Of a stretch of 64,000 nucleotides of DNA, positions 24,022 through 35,416 are shown one piece after another (within the stretch, counting starts at the first letter, position 1; every line of letters begins with the position of its first letter). The notes under the pieces were generated by a model, which was given only the letters and a program-made list of their open reading frames with translations, was not told the DNA's origin and did not search any database. The DNA comes from Phyto melanocephala (taxonomy: Eukaryota; Arthropoda; Insecta; Diptera; Rhinophoridae): positions 128,116,833 through 128,180,832 of the forward strand of contig OW799233.1 in NCBI GenBank assembly GCA_941918925.1, given 5' to 3'. The position numbers were made by a program, and so were the translations under genes.

Positions 24022-24571
24022 TCTATGTATGTATATATAAATTAAACGGTCCATGTATATAATCGAATCACGTTGGAACGGCTGAAGCGATTTGGCTGTT
24101 TTTTTTTATTCGATTGGAAATTTTCAGGAGTAGGTTGGAAAAAAGAAACTATGCAATGGTACTTAGATTGGTTGTTAAAACCGTTAATGCCAAACGCTAT
24201 TAAAGCAAAGATAATCATAGGAAAGTTTAAAGGTTAAGAAGTGCTTGTTCCGACGATGCCTATGATATTGGGTGATCTAATATTTAAGTTCAAACGCGTA
24301 CAATTTCCAGCTCGCTATGACGATTAATAAATCTCAAGGACAATCGTTAAAAGTGTGTGGGTTAAACCTAGAATCCCCATGTTTTTGAATGAATAATTGT
24401 TTTAATTGTGGATATATGTACATATAATAATGGCCGAACTTATAAGCAATAAATTAAGCAAAATTTGTGTTATTGTTTCTTAGCACTGAAATTGTGTTTC
24501 AATTTTTAATTCTATATAAAATACTAACCATTAGTAAATAGCTTCCGAGCAAAGGCGGGGCAGTCAGCTAG
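24022..24571 (+). mobile_element. Helitron relic with 3' end of the helicase gene
   Basis: The 3' end is CAGTCAGCTAG followed by T, a Helitron-type CTAG terminus. The 5' boundary (TCTATGTATG) is less certain because the preceding base is G, not A. The span encodes a decayed C-terminal helicase segment on the plus strand, described separately. It shows that a protein-coding Helitron lineage was present in this genome. Confidence 0.65.
24140..24400 (+). pseudogene. Helitron (Rep/Pif1-type) helicase C-terminal relic
   Basis: The translation reads NAIKAKIIIGKFKG, stop, EVLVPTMPMILGD, then FKFKRVQFPARY and, after a one-base frameshift, AMTINKSQGQSLKV and GLNLESPCF. The phrase AMTINKSQGQSL is the hallmark of Pif1-family helicases and of the helicase part of Helitron Rep/Hel proteins, where the conserved Gln and the SQG turn contribute to the nucleotide-binding fold. 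The upstream Rep nuclease and Walker A region are absent. At least one stop and one frameshift make it non-functional. Confidence 0.75.
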
Positions 24572-24628
24572 TAATGTTATAATAATAACCACCTTTTACA
24601 TAAATTAAAAAAGTTTTTGCTGGGTATA

Positions 24629-25622
24629 CCTACCCCTGAGTAAACAATCTTGATTTTTCAGCTTGTAGGCCAATATTTAAGGTAAAGATAAAAAGGGACG
24701 GTGAAAGAAAGTTTTGAACAGCGAACGGCCTTGGTTTTGTTTATAAAAATATATTTGTTTTTGTTTTCTAACAAATTCTATGTTAAAGAAAATTAATATA
24801 CATTATAGTAAAAAAACTGAAAAACACGTTTAAAAATATGGCTTAAAAGCGAGAAACTAACAAATAAATTATAATTAAAAAATAAAAAAAAAGATAAATT
24901 AGTTCATTTGTACATATGTTAAGTTATTAACCAAATAATTTAATATGTACATACATACATAGTAGACACCTGCATTACTGTCTTCACTACTTTAAATAAC
25001 AATATGATCGTAATTTTTCTGTACACTGCACACCATAGCAATAAAAATAAAAGGTTGTACACCAATTCAAAAAAAAAAAAATAAATAATAATATTGTACA
25101 TTCTTTTTTCTTTGACTTCTTATAATAATAATAATAATTGATTTAATGTTTTTAGGGTTGCCACTTTGTGCGATAAATTGTTTGGTTTATTATTTCTAGT
25201 TGTAAAACACAAAATTTAAATTTTGTAAACTAATTATTTCAAATTAATAATTTAAGAAAAATTATAAGTTTTTAGCTACAACAGTAAAATCTGTCTAAGG
25301 ATCAGAATATAGATATTGTAAAAGTTTTAAAATTTTGTGTTTTGGGAAAAGTTGTAATTTCTAACTGTAAAGCAACATGCGTTTAGGAATACACCCTACA
25401 TAAAATATTTTATGGACATTTTTATGATGGTTTATAAAATCAACAATATACTTACATATTAACATTCAATACAAACCAATACCTTTTAGATTTTTTTTCC
25501 TTCTGTATGTCTTTCCGACCTCAATTAGCTCAGGATACATTTTTATTAAATTTGGTAAGAAGGTACCTTTTTAACTGGGTTACCAGATTTATTTTGATTT
25601 TTTTTTGGTCAAATTCTATATT
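24629..25622. other. No recognised gene
   Basis: AT-rich sequence; ATAATAATAATAATA tract near 25122. No supported feature. Confidence 0.4.
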
Positions 25623-26347
25623 AACAAGTAACAGCGCTATATTCGGCCGTGCCGAATCTTATATACCCTTCACAACGTGTAGTCATGCAATAACAATTGT
25701 TTGTATCACCATTCATCTCATATAAAATACGTACATATGTATATACTGGTTAGAATAAATGTGGCATCGAATCCCAGCTGAGCCAACAAAATTTTATTTT
25801 ATTTTTTTATTTAATATATTATATATATTTTATTATTTTTTTTTTTAATTTTTTTAAAAGCTTTTTTTAAAAAAATTTTTTTACATTTGTTTTAAAACTT
25901 TTTTTTAATTTTTTTTTTTGAAATTTTTTTCATATTTTTTATATATTTTTTTTTTAATTTTTTTTTTTGTATATTTTTTGCATGTATTATGTATGCATGT
26001 TGTTGTTGTAATTAGGTAAAAAAACGAGGTGGTCGTGGTTTTTTGCTCATATCTAAGAAAGTTATGGGGCGATTGTGCTGAATTCCAACAGCGATTCATT
26101 CCTGGATATTTCCAAGAGATTGATACCATATACAGATCTGAGGAACATATAGTTGCTTCTAAAAGTTTATTTTAACCAACACACGGACAGACGGGCAGAC
26201 GGACAGACGGTCAGAGCTTAATCGACTCCTCTATTCATAAGCTTTCAGAAAATATATACTTTATGGGGTCAGAAATGAAAATTGTAGAAATTACAAACGG
26301 AATGACAAAGCTATATATACCCTTGTGCAACACAGGCGAAGGGTATA
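25623..26347 (-). mobile_element. DINE-1/INE-1-like element, second subfamily
   Basis: Both ends are intact (AACAAGTAACAGCGCTATATTCGGCC at left; GAAGGGTATA at right). The half near 26000-26340 differs from the window-edge copies: it carries TGTTGTTGTAATTAGG, GGAACATATAGTTGCTTC and TTGTGCAACACAGGCGAAGG. The copy at 34759-35416 shares these differences, so the two belong to one subfamily. Confidence 0.8.
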
Positions 26348-27299
26348 AAAATCGCCAAAATTGCAAAAGCTTTTGTCTTTACTATAAATCCTAAAAAATA
26401 AATTTTATCCGAATCGCTAAATTCGCTACAAATGGAAAAAAATCGCCATGATACATATATTATTTATTTTTATTAAAAATAAAGTAAAAATAATTAGTGA
26501 ACACAAAAAAGATGCAAAGTTTACTATAAAATAGTAGTCTTGTTAATGAACGATTCTCAAAACAAATTTATGGCTCATGACAAATAGTTAATAAAATTAT
26601 TAACTATTTTAAAAATCGGCATGACGCCAAATCGAAGAAAAACAAGTCTTAATATCGCCACGTTTAGCGAGAAATCGCCAGATCTGAGAACTCTGCTGGC
26701 AATGCGACCTGGTTTATTTAGTTTAACAATAAAATAAAATATTTTTTTGGAAATCATTTATTCTGGCTTAAGTTAATTATTAAACTTTCTAAAACATTTT
26801 AAAATTAAATTGTAAACATTCTAAAAAATTATTCCGATATTAGACGAGTGTAACGCATTTTCGAAACCAGCTACGAATTTATCAACAGCACTCTTATCGG
26901 TATACTCTTATGTATTTTGAAGCCACTATTTATGTTAAAATTTAATGAATTTAGAAAATGGCAAAGGTAATTTTTATTATTTTTTTTTTATAAAAGGGCA
27001 GTTTTGATTTCTTCTATATGAATCCTTTGGCTGGCAGAGTTGTATTTTATTTTTCTCTTATATGTATGTACTATCAAGGCGATAAACAGCGAACAGTGCA
27101 TTGGTACATGTCAAACACAAATTTGTATATAAATTTATTATATTTTTATTTACATGTGTGGATTTAAAATTAAATAAATGTAAATAAAAATTTTAATACA
27201 AATTTCGAATAAATATAAGTTTATAATTATATTAAATATTTTATTAATAGCCCATCTGTTGTTGTAAAATTTTTCTTATATTAAAAAATTTAATTTAAT
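26348..27299. other. No gene; iterated AAATCGC motifs
   Basis: AAATCGCC-type motifs recur at about 26349, 26442, 26650 and 26672, ending in GAACTCTGCTGGCAATGC. A similar AAATCGC-rich pattern marks the hAT-like element at 58350-59360, so this may be a decayed relative lacking a recognisable left end. Confidence 0.35.
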
Positions 27300-27660
27300 T
27301 AATTTGTTTATTTGTTTGAAATTACTTCATACCCCTAAAGCTAGCGCTTGGAATAGAGGTATTATTTTGGCTGAACCATGGGTTGTAACGCCATCAAAAT
27401 AACGGCAATTGCTTTAACAGCCTCCTCCAGTAACTGCCAATCGACCAGAACCTTCGTATAGGAGGCCGGAATTCTCGGGTTCGAGAGTTTTTATATATTT
27501 TAACGAGTTTTGTTAGGTACAGCTAACTACCACCATGCAAATCACGAATGCAAAAGTAAGACGCAACACTCTCAAAGCTAGAGGAAAAGGACGACTTGAT
27601 TGTCCTTATTCGACAACTATTATTACAGAGCTGAATTACGACTCCGAAATAATCACTTAA
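27300..27660 (-). mobile_element. Dispersed repeat, probably non-LTR retrotransposon segment (copy 1)
   Basis: Minus-strand text (GAGTCGTAATTCAGCTCTG, then a GACAATC block, a CTTTGAGAGTGTTGCGTC block and ATTTGCATGGTGG) matches 56165-56300 on the plus strand in order, though diverged. It is more GC-rich than its surroundings. Because the second copy precedes a reverse-transcriptase/RNase H-type relic, I infer a non-LTR origin; no protein is legible in this copy. Confidence 0.45.
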
Positions 27661-28487
27661 GGAAAACTTATAAAAAGTTATGTTTATATGTTTATATGTA
27701 TATATGTATTTCTTTTTTTATTATTTTCATATTTTCTAATAAAAGCATAATATTCCTGGCAAAGTATTAAATAATTGGTTACTGATTAGCGAGTAATTAC
27801 CCTCGTTTTGGGTACTCAATATTATAAAGTAGTTATTCGATAATTTGGGAACTGTAATTTTTTAATTTATTAAAGTTAAAAATAAATTAAATAGTTTAAA
27901 TACAACTCTGTATAAAAATCAAACCTTTAAAGGCATAACCTGTATGCAACCAAAAAATTTTTACCGACTACAGCTGTTAATTAAAGTGAGCAAGTAAATA
28001 TATACGGCCTCAAGATATGATCACATTAAGCAAATATTTGACGAAATAGAGGTAATCACTTAAATTTATTAATTTTCTCTCCAATGAAACTTTGCTTACT
28101 AAAAATCAAATTTCCCTTATTTAAACCAATTGCAATATTAATGAATTTTAATATGTTTCGACTATATTTGGTGTAACTAAAATTAAATTTTTAATATTGA
28201 ATATTTGACTAATATGAGCATAGCTTTATCCAAATTAAAATCACAAATTTTATTTATTAGTATTGAGTACCCAAATTTACAATAATTTTATAACATTTTC
28301 TGTATTGTAGAATATTATGAATGTGATATAAATTTACAAGATCTTGTAAATACAATAATTCAATTCACAACTCTAGTTGTACTGTACTACTGGTACAGTT
28401 TTGTATGCGTTTACAGTATTGCATGCTTGTTTTTGGTAATCTTTATTAAAAAATTTTATATATGTAACAATACAATTTTATTTCATA
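27661..28487. other. No recognised feature
   Basis: AT-rich intergenic sequence; nothing supported. Confidence 0.4.
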
Positions 28488-29307
28488 CTAGCCAAACCCG
28501 GCGCGCGTTGCTACGCCCCTTCATGAATTTTAATCGCATTCTAAATTTTAATCGAATATCAAGTGAAAGGCTAAAAACTTTTTCTTTATGAGCGTGGCAA
28601 TGCCCACTTTTCTAATTACGAAACTGTATAGTCATGACAGCTCAATAAGTGTGCAAAGTTGCAGAAAAATCGGTCCAGTGTAAGTACCTCAAAATGATAC
28701 CTTTTTTTTATGGGCGTGGCACTGCCCACTTTTCTAAATGCGAAACTGTATAGTCATGACAACTCAATATGTGTGCAAAGTTTCAAAAAAATCGGTCCAG
28801 TGAAAGTACCTCAAAATGATACCTTTTTTTTAATGGGCGTGGCACTGCCCACTTTTCTAATGACGAAAGTGTAAAGTCATGACAGCTCAGTATGTTTGCA
28901 AAGTTTCAGAAAATTCGGTCCAGTGCAAGTAGCCAAATCTGATAACTAATTTTTTATGGGCGTGGTCCCGCCCACTTTTTTAATCACGAAATTATATAGT
29001 CATGACAGCTCAATATGTGTGCAAAGTTTCAGAAAAATCGGTCCAGTGCAAGTACCTCAAAATTAAAACTTTTTTAGGGGCGTGGCCCCGCCCACTTTTC
29101 TTATCACGAAATTATTTAGTCATGACAGCTCGATATGTGTGCAAAGTTTCAGAAAAATCGGTCAAGTGCAAGTAGCTAAAACTGATAACTAATTTTTTAT
29201 GGGCGTGGCTCCGCCCACTTTTTTTCACCCATAAACACTCCCTGGTATGTGTACAACAACTTACCAAAGTTTGAGCCCGATCGGTTTTACAGTTTCGGAG
29301 TCTATAG

Positions 29308-29338
<31 letters not shown>

Positions 29339-29359
29339 TTTCACTTTTATATATATAGA
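28488..29359 (-). mobile_element. Short non-autonomous Helitron with internal tandem repeats
   Basis: CTAG at 28488-28491 follows A; the GCGCGCG block, about seven GC-palindrome units, the (CA)n tract and TATATATAGA end at 29359 before T. Units nearest the 3' end have drifted (GGGCGTGGCACTGCCC) whereas those nearest the 5' end keep GGGCGTGGCCCCGCCC. Confidence 0.85.
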
Positions 29360-30146
29360 TGTTTTTAAAGTGTTGTATTGAATTCATGCAGGCATAGAAA
29401 ATAAAATATTTTGCTGAATAAAAAAAATAATTTTTCAAGTAGTTTTTGCTTTCAAAATAACAAATACATATCGTCATTCGCAAATTATTGTGTTCTTTAT
29501 GACATAAAAAACATGTACCTATAGAACGCAATAATTTACGAACGACGATATATAGAATATTTTTAACCTTAATGTTTCGTTGATTTTTTTTTTAATTTTT
29601 GCTAAAATTTTTATCTAAAAATTGTTTTAAATTTTTTTGTATCTCTCCAGAAGTGAGATTTGATCAACTTTCTCATTCCTGACGTATAATATCAATTGAC
29701 GTTTAACAACACAATAATACAACTGATACAACAGAAATTGTGTTTACAAGTAAATGAATCAAAATTGTATTTTAATAGACGATACAGAATACAATACGAG
29801 TTGTGCATTGAACAAATATTTATAGCAATTTTATGGATCACACTATATAGATAATATAAAATAAATTATAAATAATATATATAAATATAAAAATTTGAAT
29901 ATTAGTTTAAATATATAAAGCGTTATTTAAATATGTAATAACTTTAAAAAATTTAATTTTCTGAGAATAAAAATTTTGAATTCATTTGCCGCTATTCTAT
30001 ACGCACTTCTTGTACTTATGTATGGAAATGTAAATGTGACACGAAAAAAACATTTCCGGTCCTAAAATAAGAACGAATGTAAAAACTGTTTGTTTTACAT
30101 TACCTGCATATGAACCTAACATAGTTTATGCTTATATTGCTACATG
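29360..30146. other. AT-rich 5' flank of the stck locus
   Basis: No gene or repeat recognised. It lies upstream of the CTCF-like site and the putative stck first exon. Confidence 0.4.
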
Positions 30147-30160
30147 CCACCAGAGGGCGC
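30147..30160 (+). promoter_or_regulatory. CTCF-type binding site match
   Basis: The 14-mer CCACCAGAGGGCGC fits the CTCF core consensus CCASYAGRKGGCRS at every position, in a region that is otherwise very AT-rich. CTCF is conserved in flies and binds chromatin boundaries. The site is about 0.7 kb upstream of the putative stck first exon. Function is inferred from the motif only. Confidence 0.5.
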
Positions 30161-30827
30161 CGTGCACACTGTTAAAATAATATTTAAAATTAACAACGTT
30201 GCTTATTTAGCGTAGTTTGTATATGTTTAAATTATTAATTCTACTAATTCTATTAAAACACATAAAATTAACACAAAAAAAAAAAAAAAATAGAAAAGAA
30301 TATAACCGGAATAAGCATATAATTGATTAAACTTATTCCGTTATATGATGATTTAATTATCTAAGTTTTAGTACCCTTTTTCTCTAAACATTTAAGTCCT
30401 ATCTGCATACAACTGTGTGCACTAACCACTAGGTTTTTTTTTATTATTTCTTAATGTAGAGTAGAATTCATTAAACAATTAATAGGACTAGAGCATTTAT
30501 AGTTTTTTTTTTAATTAATTTAGTTAAATTTAGTGTTAAAGGTAATTTTGTTAAAATATTCTCAATTAACTGTATAATTTGTAAAATATTCGATGAGTGT
30601 GATAAAAATGAAGAAATCTGTTATCTAGACTTTGCCAAATTTGGGAGGAGATCCGCAAGACAATAAAAAAAGAAAACAGAGTAAAATTTAAAGTGAAGAA
30701 AATAAAATGAAAGAACAGGAATGTTGTTGATTTTTGTTGTCTTCGAAATATTTTTTTCTCAATTGTACATGTGAATAATAATTCTAAAACAACTTTTATA
30801 GATTTGAGTTGTTTTTGCAAATATTTA

Positions 30828-30833
30828 TCAGTT
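30828..30833 (+). promoter_or_regulatory. Candidate initiator for stck
   Basis: TCAGTT matches the fly initiator consensus and lies about 100 bases before the proposed first coding exon at 30927. I see no TATA box and no good DPE at the usual distance, so this is weak. Confidence 0.25.
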
Positions 30834-30926
30834 TGGTGAGAAATTTTGAAGAGTTAACGTGTGTTTTTCGGTATCTACTTTTTTGATTTTGATTGTTGTT
30901 TAGAGAAATTTTTAATCCTGTAAAAT

Positions 30927-30940
30927 ATGCCACCCGTTGA
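30927..30940 (+). CDS. Probable alternative first coding exon of stck
   Basis: ATGCCACCCGTTGA is followed directly by the donor GTAAGC. If spliced to the acceptor at 35866/35867 (TTGCAG), the reading continues in frame as MPPVELQAAN and then MSLDNLHC, the usual PINCH start, without a stop. This would add ten residues before the first LIM domain and place the promoter about 5 kb upstream. The in-frame fit supports it, but a 14-base exon can arise by chance; the internal ATG at 35883 remains the safer start. Confidence 0.45.
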
Positions 30941-31734
30941 GTAAGCGTTATCCAAAAAATATCACGAAAATAAAATTAGTTAAATAAACAAAGTGACATA
31001 ATTAATGTGTTGTAGTAAATCTAAAAAATAACCTTAATACCTAGTTCTAAAATTTACATAATATACATACATGCATAGTATGTATGTTCATCTGTATATA
31101 TTTGTATTGCTTTTTTCAAACTGGTATACAGGTGTATAAAACAACAACAAAAATATCATGACCATTCATTCATAATTTTTACAACAAACAACAAGTGTAT
31201 TTGAAAACAAAATCGAATTATGGTGCTCAACTTTACATCCGACGCCCATACACTCTAGTTATTTAAGAAATAAATGTACAATACATAAAAAATGAAAAAT
31301 TGCCCACAAATTTATAAAAATTTCAATATAATTCCGTGTCATAACGAATACTATAAAACACAGTTTGTTTAATGATCATAATACCGTGAGTTTTTGCAGT
31401 TTGTCTTTTTAAGTAGTGTAGTCAATTTTAAAATTAAAAAAGCACTAATGACATAGGCATACCATTATATTACCAAAAAACAAAAATAACTTTTTTATAT
31501 AGAATTATTCTCCAGCCTCCAACACCTAGTCGGTTAAAATATTGAATCGAAAGTAAAAATAGTATCTGAAAGACAAGTCATTAAATTTTAACGTAAAAAT
31601 AACGTAACTGACATTAAAAAAATGTGAGAATTAACGCAATAAACAAATTAATTAGTTATATTTTTATATTTTATTCGAAGTTTTTCTATATATTAAATTT
31701 TTATGTGAATCATTTTTATTTTGGCTTAAGTTCA

Positions 31735-31800
31735 TTTATTGGAAACCAGCATAATAGTCCCATAACTTTCTGAGATATGAGCAAATTAACACGACTGGTT
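31735..31800. mobile_element. DINE-1-like fragment in stck intron 1
   Basis: CCCATAACTTTCTGAGATATGAGCAAA matches the interior of the copy at 34759-35416. Only this short stretch is recognisable. Confidence 0.4.
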
Positions 31801-32040
31801 CTGTGTTTTAACTCATAAATAAAATTTGTTCAGCCCTAGAAATATTTATAGATGCGGTTGTGACTATAAATTTTGTATTCCTTTAGAGAATTTTTTTAAA
31901 AATTGGATACTAATCGGCAGTTATAGGCAAAATTATTTTAAAAATATATATTTTTTAAATATATCAACATTTTCAATAAGGGGACAATGTATAAGGGGAC
32001 TATATAATTTTTGAATTAATTTTAGTTGTTATGTCTACAG

Positions 32041-32280
32041 CCTGTAGTACACGAAATGTAAAAAGCTACATGGCTGTGACGTAATTTGGACGTCATCATA
32101 AAGTATTATAAATGTATCAGCTTCGGCCACATGTGCTTAAATACATTTTGTGTAATATCAATATCTTACCGCATGCAGCCACTACGACTATTTTAAAAAA
32201 TAAAATCAAAGTGCTATACATTTAAGTGACGTCAGACCCACATGTGCATGTGGCTTTTAACATTTTTTTTACTATAGGCC
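32041..32280 (-). mobile_element. MITE with GTAAAAAGC-CACATG inverted ends (copy 2)
   Basis: Opposite-orientation relative of 18768-19035: CGAAATGTAAAAAGCTACATG at one end and CACATGTGCATGTGGCTTTT at the other, with GCATGCAGCCACTACGACT and GACGTCA inside. Diverged but collinear. It lies in the inferred first intron of stck. Confidence 0.6.
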
Positions 32281-32296
32281 ATAGGGTGTAATCACA

Positions 32297-32456
32297 TAAG
32301 GTGACAGCGTAAAGGAGAGCAATTTTTTTCTCTCTTTTTTATATATGGAGTTTGACAATTCTTGGCACTGAAGTCTATTTTTTATATATATAGAGTTTGA
32401 CAAACATTAGCACACAAAAAAAAATAATCAGCTGGGCTGGCACCGTCACCTGTATA
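32297..32456. repeat. Small candidate MITE with AGGTGAC/GTCACCT ends
   Basis: AGGTGACAGCG near 32299 is mirrored by CCGTCACCT near 32447. The body includes CTCTCTTTTTTATATATGGAGTTTGACA and AATAATCAGCTGG, similar to parts of the 208-bp MITE at 47346-47553. Ends are short, so this is tentative. Confidence 0.35.
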
Positions 32457-33720
32457 AGTGTACCCTGCTATGGGCTTAAGATTTTAAACGAATTTTGATA
32501 TAATTGTAAGAAGTTAGCGGTTTATTGCTGAAATTTAAACTTAGTATAAAATCTTTTTTTTTCTAGCGATTTTGATGTAAAATTTAGTGAGATTTGTTAA
32601 AAAGTTTCCATCACCGAGCTATAGTAATGAATTTGTTGTTGTAGTTTTTATTATTGTTTCATGCGCCCACGATTATCTCATAACTTAAAAATTAAACTAC
32701 ATATTCTGCTTTCTATTACACCTACATACACATACATAGGTATATGCACTTATGTAGATTTGTGTTTGATTAAATTTAAGGCACCATATGTTGTAATTAA
32801 AATTATGATGTATTTATGTAGTTTTTTGGAATCTAGTGCATTATTTTTGTAGAACATACATGTATGTATTTATGTACCTACAATAATTTAAAACGAACAA
32901 AAATTTTATTTTACATGTGTTTTGATATTAGGTATAACAAAAACAAAAACAATTTACAAAGTTTTGTTTACTCAACTTAAGCAAACATAATCTGTAAATA
33001 ACACATTTTACCTAGTTGACGTTACATACAAACATACTTAGGTACATATTTCTTTTTTTTTTCATTTTCTTTAATTCGTTTTTAGTATGTTAATTTAAAA
33101 AGTGATGATTCAAAATTTGTGTGTTATTTTTTTTACACATTTGGTTAATATCCAGATGTTTTGTATTTTTTTATCCGAATATTTTTTGTTTTTGTGACGT
33201 CATTGTTATTTTTATTTATATTTTTTTAGGTTTTAAAATACTCTTGTTGTTCTCGAAAAGCAGTGCTGCCACAGTTAAATTTTTGTTTTTATTCAGCCAA
33301 CAATAAAAAATTATCTAAATTTTTACATAACATATTTTTTTTTATATATTTCATTTATTAAAATTTATTCTTTTAACAATATTATTAGTTATGAAAATTT
33401 ATAAGTAGTATTACAACAGTAGAAAGAAACTTTCAAACAATCTCTAAAAGCCTCAGTGGTTGCTCGGCAAATTTTTTTATTTCAAAATTTGACGTTCCGT
33501 ATTTTTATTAAATGAAAGAATCAGTTACATTGTGAATTAATGCAACATTTTGTAGAATATAAGTGGGATATCTAAAGGGTAGATTGTGTATTATTTTCAA
33601 ATTTTATTTTGCATAATTTGAAATTTTTTGTATGAGTTTTAGCAGCCTTTTGGGACCAGACCTTACAACCAAATGTCACAATCAGACGAATACACATTTT
33701 GTTAAAAAGTACCTTATATA
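32457..33720. other. stck intron 1 sequence without recognised feature
   Basis: AT- and T-rich; TACATACA-type tracts. No supported gene or element. Confidence 0.35.
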
Positions 33721-33944
33721 CGGCCATGTCATAGAAATCGAAATCATGTGAAATTGAAATCGACGAATATTTTTAATTGAAATTTGGAAAAATGGACGCA
33801 GCTTTTCCTGATTTCAAAAGAAGTTTGGGTATAGGTAGAAAAGTAGTCTTCAAAGTATGAGGTAAATAAAAGGAAATATTTTTATAAACTTTAAAATTTG
33901 ATCAATTTCAATTTCACGTGATTTCGCTTTCCATGACTTGGCCG
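33721..33944. mobile_element. MITE with 44-bp inverted ends
   Basis: The left end (CGGCCATGTCATAGAAATCG, continuing to 33764) and the reverse complement of 33901-33944 match at most positions, with about five differences. The 224-bp unit has no coding capacity. It lies in the inferred first intron of stck. Confidence 0.65.
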
Positions 33945-34387
33945 ATAGTTCAATTAGAGCTATATATTAACGAAGATATAACTACAAAAAAAAAACATGC
34001 TGTGATGTTCTTTCTAAAAATATCAAACGAAATTCGATTTTTTAAGCATCTGGCTAAGAAGATATGGGTATTAAAACAAAGAAAAAAAATTGACTAGCTG
34101 AATATAAAACACTATAAATAAATTTAAAATCTATGATGGTCGAAACTACAGAATGGCGTACAATAAGTTTATATGTGGGTCAAATAAAAAATGGATACAA
34201 CTCCCTCAATATTGGTATAAGATGAAAGGACTACATTAAACTATAAAAAAAGTTAAAATTCAGTATAGCGTTCAAAATAAAAAATATGGGAAATATGGGT
34301 CAAAAATAGTAATTAAAAATTCAAAACCAAAAATAGCGTCGGAAATAATAAAGAAAAATGGTGTGATCACTATACCTATGTACATGT

Positions 34388-34430
34388 TAGTGAAGGGTAA
34401 GGCCGAGTATATCATTCTTACTTGCTTCGA
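34388..34430. mobile_element. DINE-1-like terminal fragment
   Basis: GTGAAGGGTAAGGCCGAGTA and TCTTACTTGC preserve the order of the family's 3' terminus (GAAGGGTATATAAG, GCCGAAT, TCTTACTTG). The internal arm of the palindrome is lost. Confidence 0.4.
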
Positions 34431-34758
34431 ACCCCCTTAGTATGTATATACAATTAGAGGGGTTGGCTAGTAGAATATAACAAAATTAGAAATCTAAAAT
34501 GATAAGGCAGTTACTGTGAAAAATAAAACCTCTCAGCAAATTTATTAAGTATGTACATACATACATTTACTTGGAATACACAATTAAGTATGTCCACCAG
34601 TGTACTCTATATTCTTAATCAAATATAATTTCTTATAAATACGACTATATATCGTCGTCTAAAGTTTAAAATACTCTTTTTTAAAATGTTTGTAATTTCA
34701 CAGTAGAAGTAAAACAAATATGCTTAAATTAAAAATATTATGTGTTTGATTATATTTT

Positions 34759-35416
34759 TATACCCTTCACCTGTGGTGCACAAGGGTATATATAGCTTTG
34801 TCATTCCGTTTGTAATTTCTACAATTTTTATTTCCGACCCCATAAAGTATATATTTTCTAAAAGCTTATGAATAGAAGTCGATTAAGCCCTGACCGTCTG
34901 CCCGTCTGTCCGTGTGTTGGTTGAAATCAACTTTTACAAGCAACTATATGTTCCTCAGATCTGTATATGGTATCAATCTCTTGGAAATATCCAGGAATGA
35001 ATCGCTTTTGAAATTCAGCACAATCGCCCCATAACTTTCTGAGATATAAGCAAAAAACCACGACCACCTCGTTTTTTTACACAATTACAACAACAACATA
35101 CATACATGTGAAAAACATACCAAAAAAAATTAAAAAAAAAAATATTAAAAATAAAAAAAAAAATAATAAAAAAAATTACAAAAAAAAAAATAAAAAAAAA
35201 ATAATAAAATATAAATAATATATTAAATAAAATAAAATAAATTTTTTTTTGGCTCAGCTGGGATTCGATGCCACATTTATTCTAACCAGTATAGACATAC
35301 ATATGTACGTATTTTATATGAGATGAATGGTGACACAAACAATTGTTATTGCATGACTACACGTTGTGAAGGGTATATAAGATTCGGCACGGCCGAATAT
35401 AGCGCTGTTACTTGTT
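34759..35416 (+). mobile_element. DINE-1/INE-1-like element, second subfamily, in stck intron 1
   Basis: Full-length copy from TATACCCTTCACCTGTGG to GCGCTGTTACTTGTT. It shares the ACCTGTGGTGCACAAGGG start and AACAATTGTTATTGC block with 25623-26347 rather than with the left-edge cluster. It ends about 450 bp upstream of the first well-supported stck coding exon. Confidence 0.82.

Larger units (their letters stand above)
23737..24628. mobile_element. Element with TATACCCAGCAAA inverted ends, containing a nested Helitron relic
   Basis: TATACCCAGCAAA at the left is mirrored by TTTGCTGGGTATA at 24616-24628. The Helitron relic 24022-24571 lies inside, close to the right end, so it inserted later. 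Related to the unit at 22691-23308 by the ACCCAGCA end. Confidence 0.5.

Noticed and set aside
29112..29531. 139-residue minus-strand frame
   Set aside because: It covers the 5' part of a non-autonomous Helitron, including its microsatellite (read as a run of alternating CV), and flanking sequence.
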